This document shows, piece after piece, positions 9,288 through 20,282 of a stretch of 64,000 nucleotides of DNA (the stretch's first letter is position 1; every line of letters starts with the position of its first letter). Origin of the DNA: Carposina sasakii (Eukaryota; Arthropoda; Insecta; Lepidoptera; Carposinidae); NCBI GenBank assembly GCA_014607495.2, contig CP053156.1, positions 992,001 through 1,056,000 on the forward strand. The letters run 5' to 3'. Position numbers and translations under genes: made by a program. Below the pieces are notes generated by a model. It made no database searches and was not told the origin of the DNA. It was given only the letters and a program-made list of their open reading frames with translations.

Positions 9288-12200
9288 ATGAAATTGTAAT
9301 TTTACAAATAAGTATGATTTTGATGATTTATTCTGATAAGCATAAAATGTCATTAAAACTACCTTATTGGCTCGATTATTCCCGTATACTCGTACCTATC
9401 TGTATAAAATAAATGTGTACAATTTAGTAGGTAGTCTATTAAACTTATTTCATAATTTATTCATAACAAAATGACACAGTACTTGTAAGAAAAGGGAAAA
9501 TACTAGTACATTTCGTTAGTAAGTAGGTACCGCTGAATTACAGCTGTATTCTGAACGCCTGCGGCGCGTCGGGGAAGCCTTTTATACTCTATCTCCACTT
9601 TCTGCCTTTCTAAGGCCAAGGCTCAAAAGATATTCGCACAAGCTTGTTTTGTTTAAGGCTTTTTCTATACTGTAGCAATATTACATATAGGTACTATGGT
9701 ACTACATGTATATTGAAGTTATAAATAAGCTACGTAGCAATGGCAAAATTTCATAGGCATCACATATCTATGGGCATCACCGGGTAATTTTTTCGCATGG
9801 TTTTCACTGTAAAAAATAACGCATTTAACAATGTCACAAGATAAAAAACCTACGGACCGTCCTATCAGTCGGACGAAGCAATCGGACCACGCCAACGGGG
9901 AATAAAAGAATGATAGAATTAAGACTTTTAAAACCCTGTCAAGGATCTTTGCCGTTGTTCTTGTGCATGAGTAATAAAACTGGCGGATTATTTTATTGGT
10001 ATTACCTACTTGCTTACTTATAATATTGTAATAATAAATCTTGTACGATTGTTGAATAAATTAAAATATTCTCATGCCACATTTTTTGGCGAAACATGTC
10101 CCTGAGGTAATAATTTAGTAATAACTGTTTTGTATCCACCATGTTTTGAGCAAATAAATAATCATTTCATTTCACTTTTACTTGGTTTACTGTTTTATTG
10201 TTTTATAGTAGATATTAACGCAACCATACACAATGTCTTTAACATTTACATTATCAGGTGAAACGGTTGAATGCTAGCAAAATGTATCTACCTATAAGTA
10301 AATATGAACCCCGCTTACCTACTCCATGATAAATGTAACAAAAAGCTCCTACCATTGCAGACCATCAAAATCAAGTGTAATCGCGTAATTTAGTAACCGT
10401 AAAATACAGTGGTGAATACCCAACACTACACTGTTATTCAATTTTGACTAAGCTCCGTCCACCGTCTCATAAGGGCGTGTGTACACGAGCACAATAGATT
10501 CCACCGGACGGATTTGATCGGGCACTTGTTGCGGATTGCGGGACAACTATGAAGGAAGGACGAAAAGGAGATGCGATCATGAATATAGATCTGTGACCAA
10601 TGTAGAGAACAGCGCGGTAGAATAAAGCTGCCCTTCGAACCTCGTTTGCAGGTTGCATTAGCAGCAGCACAACTAGTTTATATGCATTTTGGTATAAGAA
10701 ATGCATTTCGAACGTAGCTACAGCTGCACGGTAGTACATAAATGCATCCACTGCTATCAACCGGGATCACAAACTAAGTAACAATCAGCATCACATTTCA
10801 TCCTTCCACTCGTGAACTACGGCTCTATTTTCTACGTACAAAAGCTAGGCTACTCCTCTCAATCCTTCGTTCATGGTGACGACGTTTAAGCAGGGTTTAG
10901 GCTGACAATAACCCCTTAATGCATGCTAATACCGGTCCTACAGCATTTGGCTGCCTTTATGAAGTTCTCGTGAGTCTTTCGAACCTGTCACTTTTGTTTG
11001 GGTAAGCTTCGGTATTAGTTTGTAAGTTTAGTTTGGAAGGGTAAAGGCTTACTTAAAGAAGATGGCTTAGGATGTGTATGTGTGTATTTTGTAATAATGA
11101 TTAACACAGCTTTTGATCGAGAATCGTCATTGCTACAGCTGTTGAAAATAATAACAAGTGTGAATGTAGTTACGAGTACATAGGTACATTCTTAAAGTAA
11201 TAAATTTAAAAGCTGAGATTTCGTAGATCATCGATGTCTCTCTAAACTCTTGACGACACAATACGGTTTCTTTCCATAGTAATACTGCCAAAGACATGGC
11301 TGGCTTTAAAATTTGGTTCTATAGCCAGCCACCTGCTTGGCGCCAACTCTCCTAGTTATTATCAAACATAATTTACAAACTCGGACAGCCAGTTAACAAG
11401 GCTGTATAAATAGAGTACGTTCGTTCCACGCCACTGCTCCGGCCGCAAGATAGATGGGGCTAGGTCGATATGTGACGTCACCCGAGTCCTACCCTATTAC
11501 TAGTCCACATCTCTCTTTTGACATAATGCATTCATGAACATCTTGAAGTCATGTTCACTCGTAATTAAATTCATGGCATACAAAATCGTTTCATTTCTAT
11601 GATATATGGTGCCTTTTTCTTAGTCGTGTTGCCAATAGTTTAGCACAAGAATAAAGCAGAGATAATCACTATATAAAACGAAAATAATTACTGGTAAATG
11701 GAATATCCTGTATATTATGTTATGTAACAGAAAGGGTGTGTTAAGCGAAAAACTATGTAAATAGACCATGGTAGAGAACTTGTGATTTCGAATCTGGATT
11801 TTTTTGAAATTTAAGCAGATCGTAACTCTCATTGTTCTATTTGTAACTCTAACTGTACATAAAGTACCTAATTCGTGTAAAAGCTTGGACATCGCCCTGT
11901 GTAATAGATCGGCCAGAGTCAACACGGCACTCCTGGGCCAAGCCCTTGTATGGCAATAATAAAATGGACGAATAACAAGCTTTTCTTGCCCCTTTCCTAC
12001 CCGTTATTATACCCTGGTTACTGCTACATAAAACGACACCGTATCTTTAATATGTTACGAGTAGTAACTATAATTCTATGTTAAGTGCCTATGTACGAGC
12101 CTTACTAAAATAAAATATAATTTATTCTGTTATTTTTGGTATTTTGTACGCGATACACTGCGCTCTGCTAAATAACAAACAAGGCTTAAATATTAATTAT

Positions 12201-12326
12201 ATAATTAATAAAATTTCCAATCAAAATATTAGGTAGGTAAATATTCGGAATTGAGCGATAGGAACCTGTCACTGCATCATAACTAGTTGATGTATGGGTT
12301 TCAACGGACGCCGTAATATAATTATA
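9288..12326. other. About 3 kb of unannotated non-coding DNA
   Basis: No convincing exon or complete element. A TATAAATA box lies at 11405-11412 in a locally GC-richer stretch (11400-11500), without an ORF. 11697-11915 holds weak traces of the family 3 MITE ends (CCTGTATA, GGGTGTGTTAAGCGAAA). A TTGGCGAAACATGT-like motif at about 10087 also recurs at about 17045. Confidence 0.35.
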
Positions 12327-12713
12327 TACAGAGTGATTTTTGGTCGTCAACGTTCCCGAAAACTACGGAATCTCCTCATCATCACGATCATTTTTCTCCA
12401 TGGAAGCATACCTGGGAAGTGTCTGGTTTCCAAAATATTAGGGTCCAAAGTTGAGTAAATAGACTGCGTTTTTCTGCATAAATGCACATAGACGCGCGTA
12501 GCAGGATTTTTTCACGAAAAATAATTAATATCTGTCTATAAAAAAACCAATATAATCACTAGACACTATAAATTTCGCACGATGAAGGAATTTTAATTTT
12601 TTTTTCAAAAAAAAAATTTTTTTTTCCAGCATTTTTTTTGGCATAAACTTACTTTATTTCATGTAAAGAGTACGTACCCTTCGTTAAAGGTGGCCACAAA
12701 AAAACACCCTGTA
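12327..12713 (-). mobile_element. MITE family 1, copy 3 (reverse orientation)
   Basis: Begins TACAGAGTGATTTTTGGTCG and ends GCCACAAAAAAACACCCTGTA. All family landmarks are present in reverse order. Its right end abuts the tRNA-like SINE at 12717. Confidence 0.85.
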
Positions 12714-12716
12714 TGT

Positions 12717-12825
12717 AATTGACCCGGTAGCTCAGTGGTTAGAGCGCTAGCACGGTATGCAGAGGTCATGGGTTCGATTCCCACTCGGGTGAGGATTTTT
12801 TTCCATTTCTTTATTAATAATTTTA
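12717..12825 (+). repeat. tRNA-like SINE, copy 1
   Basis: Contains D-arm-like GCTCAGTGGTTAGAGC (A box) and the T-arm-like stem-loop with GGTTCGATTCCCACT (B box), bracketed by GACCCGG and CGGGT. The anticodon stem is poor and no proper 7-base loop can be drawn, so this is not called as a functional tRNA. The tail GAGGATTTTTTTCCATTTC TTTATTAATAA is shared with other copies. It is immediately followed by a Helitron. Confidence 0.7.
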
Positions 12826-13128
12826 TCTAATATATAAAATTCTCGTGTCACGGTGTTAGAAGTTAAACTCCTCCGAAACAGCTCGACCGATTTTCGTAAA
12901 TCTTAGCATGCATATCGGTCAGGGTGGAGAATCGGACAACATCTATTTTTCATCCCCCTAAATGTTAAGGGTGGTCCACCCTAAATTTTTTTTATAATTT
13001 TTTTTACAAAATTTTTTGTTTTTATTTTTTTATGATACAGCATACAAAAATACATACAACCATGAATTTTTACCCCTCTAGGATCAACCCCTTTTACATG
13101 GCAAAACAACGTTTGCCGGTTCAGCTAG
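12826..13128 (+). mobile_element. Small non-autonomous Helitron (TCTAATATATAAAATTCTCG to CTAG)
   Basis: Starts TC after an A and ends CAGCTAG before a T, as expected for insertion between A and T without duplication. The interior has the CTCCGAAACAGCTCGACCGA segment typical of a common lepidopteran Helitron family. 303 bp, non-coding. It sits at the end of SINE copy 1, so it inserted into or next to the SINE tail. Confidence 0.7.
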
Positions 13129-13165
13129 TAATATATAATATCTTGACTAAGATAAATTTATAAAA

Positions 13166-13461
13166 AACACTTCTACATTAATGTAATCCGTTAGAATATG
13201 GTTGATCGTTTCATCTTTAAACATTGTGCTGAGGGATTCAGCTTTGTTTGCCGAGATTTGGCTAGTGTATAGCTATCGGGATGAAAAATAATGTTGCCAA
13301 TGTGTAATTTAGAAAAGAGATGGTAAAATTCGTCATCCGAGTAATTGACCCGGTAGCTCAATGATTAGAGCGCTAGCACGGTATGCAGAGGTCGTGGGTT
13401 TGATTCCCACTCAGGTGAGGATTTTTTTCCATTTCTTTATTAATAATTTTATAATTATATA
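13166..13461 (+). repeat. tRNA-like SINE, copy 2, with long 5' body
   Basis: The tRNA-like core (13347-13418) is preceded by about 180 bp that recurs, inverted, at 27336-27530. Shared landmarks are ATATGGTTGATCGTTTCATC, TGAGGGATTCAGCTTTGTTT and GTATAGCTATCGGGATGAAA. The repeat unit is therefore larger than the tRNA-like part, which lies towards the 3' end rather than at the 5' head. The tail is TTTCTTTATTAATAATTTTA. Confidence 0.7.
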
Positions 13462-15906
13462 TAGGTAAAATTTCTATAAGCTTATAATTTTATAAAATAT
13501 ATTTTGATATTTTCATCTAAAGTGGTTGCTTAGATTGGCACACTGAATAGATACTGATATAAAAGGAGTGGGAGGCCTGTGTCCAGCCGTGGCTTATAGA
13601 AATAGACCAAGTAGTATTTAAAATCAACAAACCTAAGTTATCTACAATAATTCTGTCCTATTTTTTAGAAATTATACACTTCTGTAATAATATTTTGTCT
13701 TGCAATGAGTCAAGCGTCAATCACGTCCCTTTTCAATGTCAAGTATCCTTATTAGAAACCTCCGTCAACTTGCTCAAAAACATTGATTTCACTTGTTTCA
13801 AGAGTCATCGGTAAGTATATCTACGAGTATCGACGTGTTCGATCTTTGTATTTTGTGTGCGTGTTCAAAGTGTCTCATTAGTATAAACTATTCGAGTAAA
13901 AAAATCTCTTGTACCTGACTTTACAAAGACCTGCAGAAATTCGACAGCCTTTTACCCATCTGACAAAGGAGTTGTATATGTTTTTACTTAATCTAGTCAT
14001 GGTAGTGGTAATTTGTGGTTACTAGCATGAAAAGCTGCTGATTGGTAGCAATTAAATTAATTGAACTTGTTGATAACATCCGATCATTAAGTTAATGATA
14101 ATAATAAACTTTGAAATTGTGCCATGGATAAATATCCTCAAAGAAGGACAGACAAAATAATGTCAATTATATTCAATATATCATACAAAAGAAATTAGAG
14201 AGAAAACCGAAGCCATCGAGGGTTTCTTTTCAATCATAAAATTTTTATTATTAAAGTCGAAGAATTACAGAAAAGTTCACAAGTTATTCAATGGGTTTGA
14301 ATAAAACTTTGCGAGAATCCAGGAAAAATAACAACGTTGAAAATAATTGGGAGTAATTTAACTTTATTTTGAGTAAGTATCCTGGAATCAACATTATATT
14401 TAATAGACAAGACTACAATTTTCTACAATACAACGATTTGGACTTGTATAGGAAAATAAACCTAACTTATTTATGCATCTTTAAAAGGAATTATCTCAAA
14501 TTCAGGCTCTATTTATACCATATGTGCAACCCTAAACTAAACCCTAGATTAAATTTTATCCACGAGTTAGCACACATGCTGTCTCGATTTTTTTTAGCAT
14601 AAACCGAAAGAGACTATCTTGTGTCACATACTAATAGGTCATATACATGAAAATTAATGCGAAAGGAGTAGATGCTAGTGGGGCTAAACCTGAAATAAGT
14701 ATATTTTTTTAATATAATAAAATTAATTATTTAAATATGTAATCTGGAATCAAAAAATAATAATAATAATTAAAAAAAACATCTGTACCTACTCGACTAT
14801 ACGTAGTTTTACGTATTAATAAGTACCTAGGTGCTTGAGATGATTCATTCGTGAATTAATTTGTATATTTAGATCGACACAGTATCGAAGGAGAACGATG
14901 CAGACGGGTGGGCGGTTGTAAGATGTGAATAACATATGGTATCTCGGAAACGAGGAAATAAATCCAATCATAAAATATTATGAAAGAGGAAAACGTTCCC
15001 TTTAGATATGAGTTACCTATTTTATTGTCAACGTTTTTCGTGACCATGGCACATAAAGTACGTTTATATATTTATATATATTTCGTTCAATTTTCTTTCT
15101 TTAAACAGCTGACAGTCTAGTAACCGCGTACTTTACTATAAAATAGTATCTTGTATCCAAAATAGTATGTATATCAGATGAATTATTCACGTTACTGATG
15201 TATATGATCTTATTCCTATAACCCTGGAAGGATGAAATATATAAGTAATCCATAATAGGTTAGCAATAATAGACTTATGAAAAATATGTTAGTATAATGC
15301 AATTAAATTATATTATATTATAATAAAATTATATCACCATCCAAAAACAACACAATTAAATGGGATAGAAATTAAATTAGTATGATGTGACCATCTGAGG
15401 GGCTAATAACAATAACGTGATAATTGTAGGGTTTCCAAATATTTTTAAATGTGGGAGTCAATCAGCGATTTCGATTCGCAATTCTACTCTCTTGGATAAA
15501 TTATGATATAAATGAAATTGTATTAGGCATTAGAATAAAGATTCGCTCCGCTCTGTAGAAGTAATCGGCCTAATCATAAATTCAGCAACAAATACAAAGA
15601 CACGAGCTCGAACCTCCACAGTCTAGTTGTCAACAATAGGCCATGATGACTACTGTCAGTTTTATTAAATTTAATCATATTTCGTAGTAAAATTTCATAC
15701 CATCAGTTAGCATCTCATAATTATGAAATTTCAACATAAAATTATCATGAATAATAAATGACATTCAGTGTTGCCGCCGATACAAAAATAGTTCCCCGTA
15801 GTGCAATTTTGTAATATGTATGTGAATTTGTTGTTATTATTATCTAAGAGTAAATGATAGGTGCGCATTAGAAATTTCAATGAAATAGAGATAAATTAGT
15901 GCCAAA
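13462..15906. other. About 2.4 kb of AT-rich non-coding DNA
   Basis: No recognisable coding similarity; the 77- and 63-codon frames here look random. Short runs of TATATA and TAATAA. The TTAGGCATTAGAATAAAGA segment at about 15525 resembles the flank of the element at 16563. Confidence 0.35.
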
Positions 15907-16176
15907 GGAAAATGGGCAAAAATGTATGAGTACCGATCAGACCTATATCGTTTGAAAACTCTTTTTGTGACTATCAATTCTTACTATAAAGGTGATGCTC
16001 AAAGCGTTGAAAAAAGTTATAGTTAAAAGAAATCTTAAAAAACTAGCATAAAAAAATATTTTCCTTTTTACTTAAAAGGCAAGTTTTTGTGAATTCATAG
16101 TCACAAAAAGCGCTTTCCAACGATATACTCGTACGTCTGATCCTTATTGGTCGGTGGGGATATTTTGCCCATCCTC
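15907..16176. mobile_element. Fold-back MITE with interrupted arms of about 80 bp
   Basis: The left arm (AATGGGCAAAA ... GATCAGACCTATATCGTTTG ... CTTTTTGTGACTAT) and right arm (ATAGTCACAAAAAGCG ... CAACGATATACTCGTACGTC ... TTTTGCCCATCC) are inverted copies around a spacer of about 120 bp. The right arm touches the RTE fragment at 16176. Confidence 0.55.
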
Positions 16177-16297
16177 TTTTTATCTAAATTAGTTAATTTT
16201 TGATGACCAAACCATCGAAGCGTACCTTTCTCTATTCTTGTCACTACGAGTACGTCTTCTTTCACACCACCCAATTCTCTTAATATCATAATCAATT
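16161..16297 (-). pseudogene. RTE-type reverse transcriptase C-terminal scrap
   Basis: The minus-strand translation contains GVKEDVLVVTRIEKGTLRWF followed by GHQKLTNLDKKRMGKI. This resembles the post-RT segment RIEKGMLRWFGHVERM seen in many lepidopteran RTE proteins. Only about 45 codons remain, including an extra LV relative to that pattern. A dead fragment. Confidence 0.55.
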
Positions 16298-16562
16298 TTA
16301 ATTTATTGCAAAATTTTAGTTGCTTTCTGCGTTAGTTTTCCTTCATTCGGGTAAAGTTAAGCAGTTGGCAACACAATTCTTCACGCATACTAGCATCCTT
16401 GCAAATTGTCATTGATGATTGTCATGTCAGTCATGTCATCAATCATGATAAAATTGCCGCATTCACGGAGCTATTGTTTGTTGATAGTATCTGGTCAGAG
16501 CGGAGCGAAGACCTATCATTAATCTAAGTATTAGGCGTTACAATTCGGAAGTTCAAACATTT

Positions 16563-17192
16563 ACTATGGGTGCGCCCACCACCGGGCCCTACACCCTCCA
16601 CTGAATATTCTGGTGTGAACCTTTTAAATGAACAAGTTGGGTTTGCTTCTCCACTTTTAAATTCAATTGCTAGAGGTAGTGTCTGATAAATATTATAAAT
16701 AAATAACCTAAGTATGTAATGGCTTGTCAATGTCAATAACAATTTTTGTATTTTTGGTTGGCAATATGTTGTTGCATACATCCTTGTTTTCCTTTAGTAA
16801 TTTATCAATATTTTGGTGATTTTTTTTATTTTTTCATTAAAATTTAATTCACCCAATACTATTTGGTTTGTGTGCACAAATAGTATCTATTTATTTTAAA
16901 TATAAATAATGGTGGGTAATTATTTAAATATTTTTTAATACTTAGTAGGGGGTAGTTAATTATGTGTAGGTAATGTTTTGGGTTTTAGAGTTTCATAATA
17001 ATTAGTGGTTTACTGATTTCTATAATCCTGAGGATGCCACGGTTGTTGGCGAAACATATATAGATTATTAATCTAGTTTCTCGTGGCGATTGTAGTTAGT
17101 GCAAGTGCCAAGTGCCTGTTTTCGCAGTTATGAGTTATCAGATCCGAGGGTCAGTGGAGGGTGTAGGGCCCGGTGGCGGGCGCACCCATAGT
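16563..17192. mobile_element. 630-bp element with perfect-looking 42-bp terminal inverted repeats
   Basis: ACTATGGGTGCGCCCACC... at 16563-16604 is the reverse complement of ...GGCGGGCGCACCCATAGT at 17151-17192. The GC-rich arms contrast with the AT-rich interior. No transposase frame inside. A degraded relative may lie at about 25690-25745 (GGTTAGCGGAGGATGTAG). The superfamily is not recognised. Confidence 0.7.
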
Positions 17193-18316
17193 GAAATTAT
17201 GACATGATTGTTTCAATAAAAAAAGTATAACTTAGATGAAGACGAAGTCTAGATATTCAGTAATAGTAGTGCGTTTACAAAACATTAAAATTTGTTAAAT
17301 GAACTAGTGTACCTATGTAAATTATTTGAAAATGTTCAGGATGTATATACATTAGGTATCAACATACCATCATACTCGTTAAAAATTACTTAATCCTAAC
17401 ACATAAATTAGGTAAGTATGTAGTAGGAACGTATTATGCTAACAACAGCCATTAAGAATTAAAACCGGAATTGGCTGTAAAGGTACTCCTCTTTGAATAT
17501 CAGGAAGGAAGTACCCATAAACTTGGTACCTATTCCTAAGGGTTTATCTGAATAATATCAATCCTTTAGACACGTTCCATATCTCAATATCTGCATAATA
17601 TGCTATTTGCTTTTGTTTAAATAGCTCATTATAAAAAGAAATTAGGAATGCAGAAATTAAAACAGACTCTTCCAATATCTGTATACCTACCTATAAATCG
17701 GCGATAATATAACTGTAAAAAACAGTAGCAAACATACTACCTAAAATAGAAATAGATAAATCTCTGTGAAACAACAATTCTGAAAATATAGTGCTATAAC
17801 GCTCTCTGTGATTCAATTAAATTCAGATGAAAACACCTTTTTCCAAATAACACCGCGTTCCACGATATAAGATAAATGAATGCGGGACCACGAAGAAGCC
17901 ATATCTGACGCATCAACCCGAATTCTCTTGACATTTGACAAAGTATTCCCCAATTTTCGATACATAATGTAACACGGCGGCTTATAGAATATAATCCATC
18001 ACTGTGTGAACAGCAGACAGTAACACAACATTGGGTACTTGGCATGCTCTCGAACCGTTCGAGCGAGGGCTTTCGAATCAACCGTGAAATTAAAAAAGTT
18101 TCATATTCCACTCTCTGAGCCAGTGTGTGGAGGTCAGCCGGCTCGCGTCACTGCACAGGTAGGCTGATGGCGGTTTCATAGGAAGTTTGTTAGGGCCTAT
18201 GTTTGACGGTCTATTGGTACCAATAGGTAATACGGTCGTGGTAATATATAACAGAGCCAGTAGATTCAAATGGACCAGTATCTATCATATTTTGCTTAGC
18301 CATGGCAACAGAATAA
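17193..18316. other. No gene recognised
   Basis: A minus-strand frame of 105 codons at 17794-18111 is open but has no recognisable similarity. 18100-18190 is GC-richer, and CACAGGTAGG at about 18154 is donor-like. Neither is enough for a call. Confidence 0.3.
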
Positions 18317-19519
18317 TCTATACTTCTATACTTATAAGGAGGTAAACTTTGATTGTTTGTTTGTATGTTTGTTTGTTTATTTGCAGCGAATATGCTCCAA
18401 AACTACTGGAGCGATTTCAAAAATTCTTTCACCGTTAGAATCCTTATTGGACCTGGATGAACATAGGCTATAGAGATTTCCCGGTATTCCCACGAGAAGG
18501 TGACCAACGGGAATTTTATATTTTTATAAAAACCGCTATACATATGAAGCTGAAATCGGGCATATATGTTCATTAGGGACTACGAGGAAGCACTACGGAA
18601 TTTCAGGAACGGATTTCCTGAAATTCCCACGGGAAGGGGACAAACGGGAATTCAAAATTTTTATGAACACCGTTATTTGTATGAAGCTGAGATCGGGTAA
18701 GGGACTACGAGGAAGCACTAAGAACAGATTTCCCGAAATTCCCACGGGAAGGGGGACCAACGGTATTTTTTTAAAGAAAATGGCTCCACATATGAATCAG
18801 AAATTGGGCATATATGCTCATTAGAGACCCCGAGGGAGCACTAGGAATGGATTTCTCGAAATTCCCACGGGAAGGGGACAAACGGCAATTCAAAATTTTT
18901 ATGAACACCGCTATTTGTATGAAGCTGAAATCGGATTACGGACTACGAGGATGCACTAAGAATGGATTTCCCATAATTCCCACGGGAAGGGGACCAACGA
19001 GAATTTTTTTTTACAAAAACCGCTGTACCTGTGAAGCTAAAATCTGGCATATATGTTCAATGGGGACTGCGGGGAAGCACTAAGAATAGATTTCCCGAAA
19101 TTCCCACGAGAAGGGGACAAAAGGGAATTTAAAATTTTCACGAAAACCGCTACACACATGAAGCTGAAATCAGACCTGTATGTTTATTAGGGACTGCGAC
19201 TGAGTACTAAGAACGGATTTACCGAAATTTCCACGGGAAGGGGACAAACCGCGATACATATGAATTTGAAATAGGACCTGTACGTTCATTAGGGATTGCA
19301 ATGGAGCACTAAGAACGGATTTTCCAAAAATCCCATGGGAAGGGGACTTACGGGAAATTCAAATTTTTACGAAAACTGCTATATTTACGAAGCTGAAATC
19401 GCATTAAGGACTACGAGGAAGCTCTAAGAACAGATTTCCCGAAATTCCCACGGGAAGGAGACCAACCGCTACATATGAAGTCGTATATATACCGAAGCGA
19501 AGCGAGGGCGGGCCACTAG
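18317..19519 (+). mobile_element. Helitron with an internal array of about nine ~120-bp repeats
   Basis: Starts TCTATACTTCTATACTTATA and ends GCGAAGCGAGGGCGGGCC then ACTAG before T. The 5' part has the GTTTGTTTGTTTATTTGCAG and AACTACTGGAGCGATTTC segments. The rest is an imperfect tandem array marked by ATTCCCACGGGAAGG-type motifs near 18485, 18623, 18738, 18861, 18976, 19100, 19227, 19330 and 19444. No Rep/helicase coding. It lies 7 bp left of a MITE. Confidence 0.75.
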
Positions 19520-19526
19520 TTATTTA

Positions 19527-19680
19527 TACAGGGTGTTTTTTTGTGACCACCTTTTAACGAAGGGTACGTATTCTATACATCAAATAAAGTAAGTTTATGC
19601 CAAAAAAATGCTGGGAAAATTTTTTTTTTTTGAAAAAAAATTTTAAATTCCTTGATCGTGCGAAATTTATAGTGTCTAGT
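19527..19680 (+). mobile_element. MITE family 1, copy 4, left part (split by a LINE)
   Basis: TACAGGGTGTTTTTTTGTGA through GCGAAATTTATAGTGTCTAG. The element breaks off at ...TAGT and resumes at 24910 as TAGTGTTTATG. The interruption is the LINE at 19681-24909. Confidence 0.85.
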
Positions 19681-19708
19681 AATAATAATAATAATAATAA
19701 TAATAATT
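19681..19708 (-). repeat. AAT/TTA microsatellite tail of the LINE
   Basis: About nine AAT units mark the LINE 3' end on the minus strand. CR1/Jockey-type elements often end in short tandem units instead of poly(A). Confidence 0.8.
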
Positions 19709-20282
19709 GTTTATTGGTACCAAATTACAGACACTAGAAAAATAGAGGCCCTGTGGCCTATGCTAGTTAGTTATAACTGTGTTACAGGCCACAGTGATCC
19801 CCTTAATGTACATATCAATGTGTATACAGGCACTAGAAAATAAAATAAACTTTTTAAAATTTTTAAATTATTATTACATTAGATTAAATTAACTTATTTG
19901 CCTAAAAATAAATTAACAATTTTATGAGATCAAAAATTTAAAGTAGGTAGATAACATTAAGGACTTGTTATGAAATTTTTGAAAATTCTATTATCATTAT
20001 ATTATATTCTATTATATCATATTATATTATACTATAACATATTACACTATATTATGTTATATGTTTCTGTGAAGAATTTGTTGTGCATGAGGATGATTAT
20101 AACTATCAATGTACCTATTTGTTATGTGAGTGAATATTTCTTTGATTGTGCGTGTAAGTGTGTGTGCGTGTGTGAGTGTGTGTGTGTGTGTGTGTATGTG
20201 AGTGTGTATGTGGGTGTGTGAATATGTATAAGTAATGGCATGTGCGTGTTAAAATATGTTTGTAAGGAATGTCAGTAACTTA

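Noticed and set aside
11405..11412. TATAAATA promoter
   Set aside because: An isolated TATA-like octamer in AT-rich DNA with no downstream coding region.
12721..12791. Functional tRNA gene
   Set aside because: A and B boxes are present, but the anticodon arm does not pair and the sequence is repeated with a shared SINE tail at 13347, 27257 and 60933.
17794..18111. 105-codon minus-strand frame
   Set aside because: No similarity, no splice or promoter context; plausible random frame.
20155..20225. TG/CA repeat as an independent microsatellite locus
   Set aside because: It lies within the 3' UTR of the LINE at 19681-24909 and belongs to that element.
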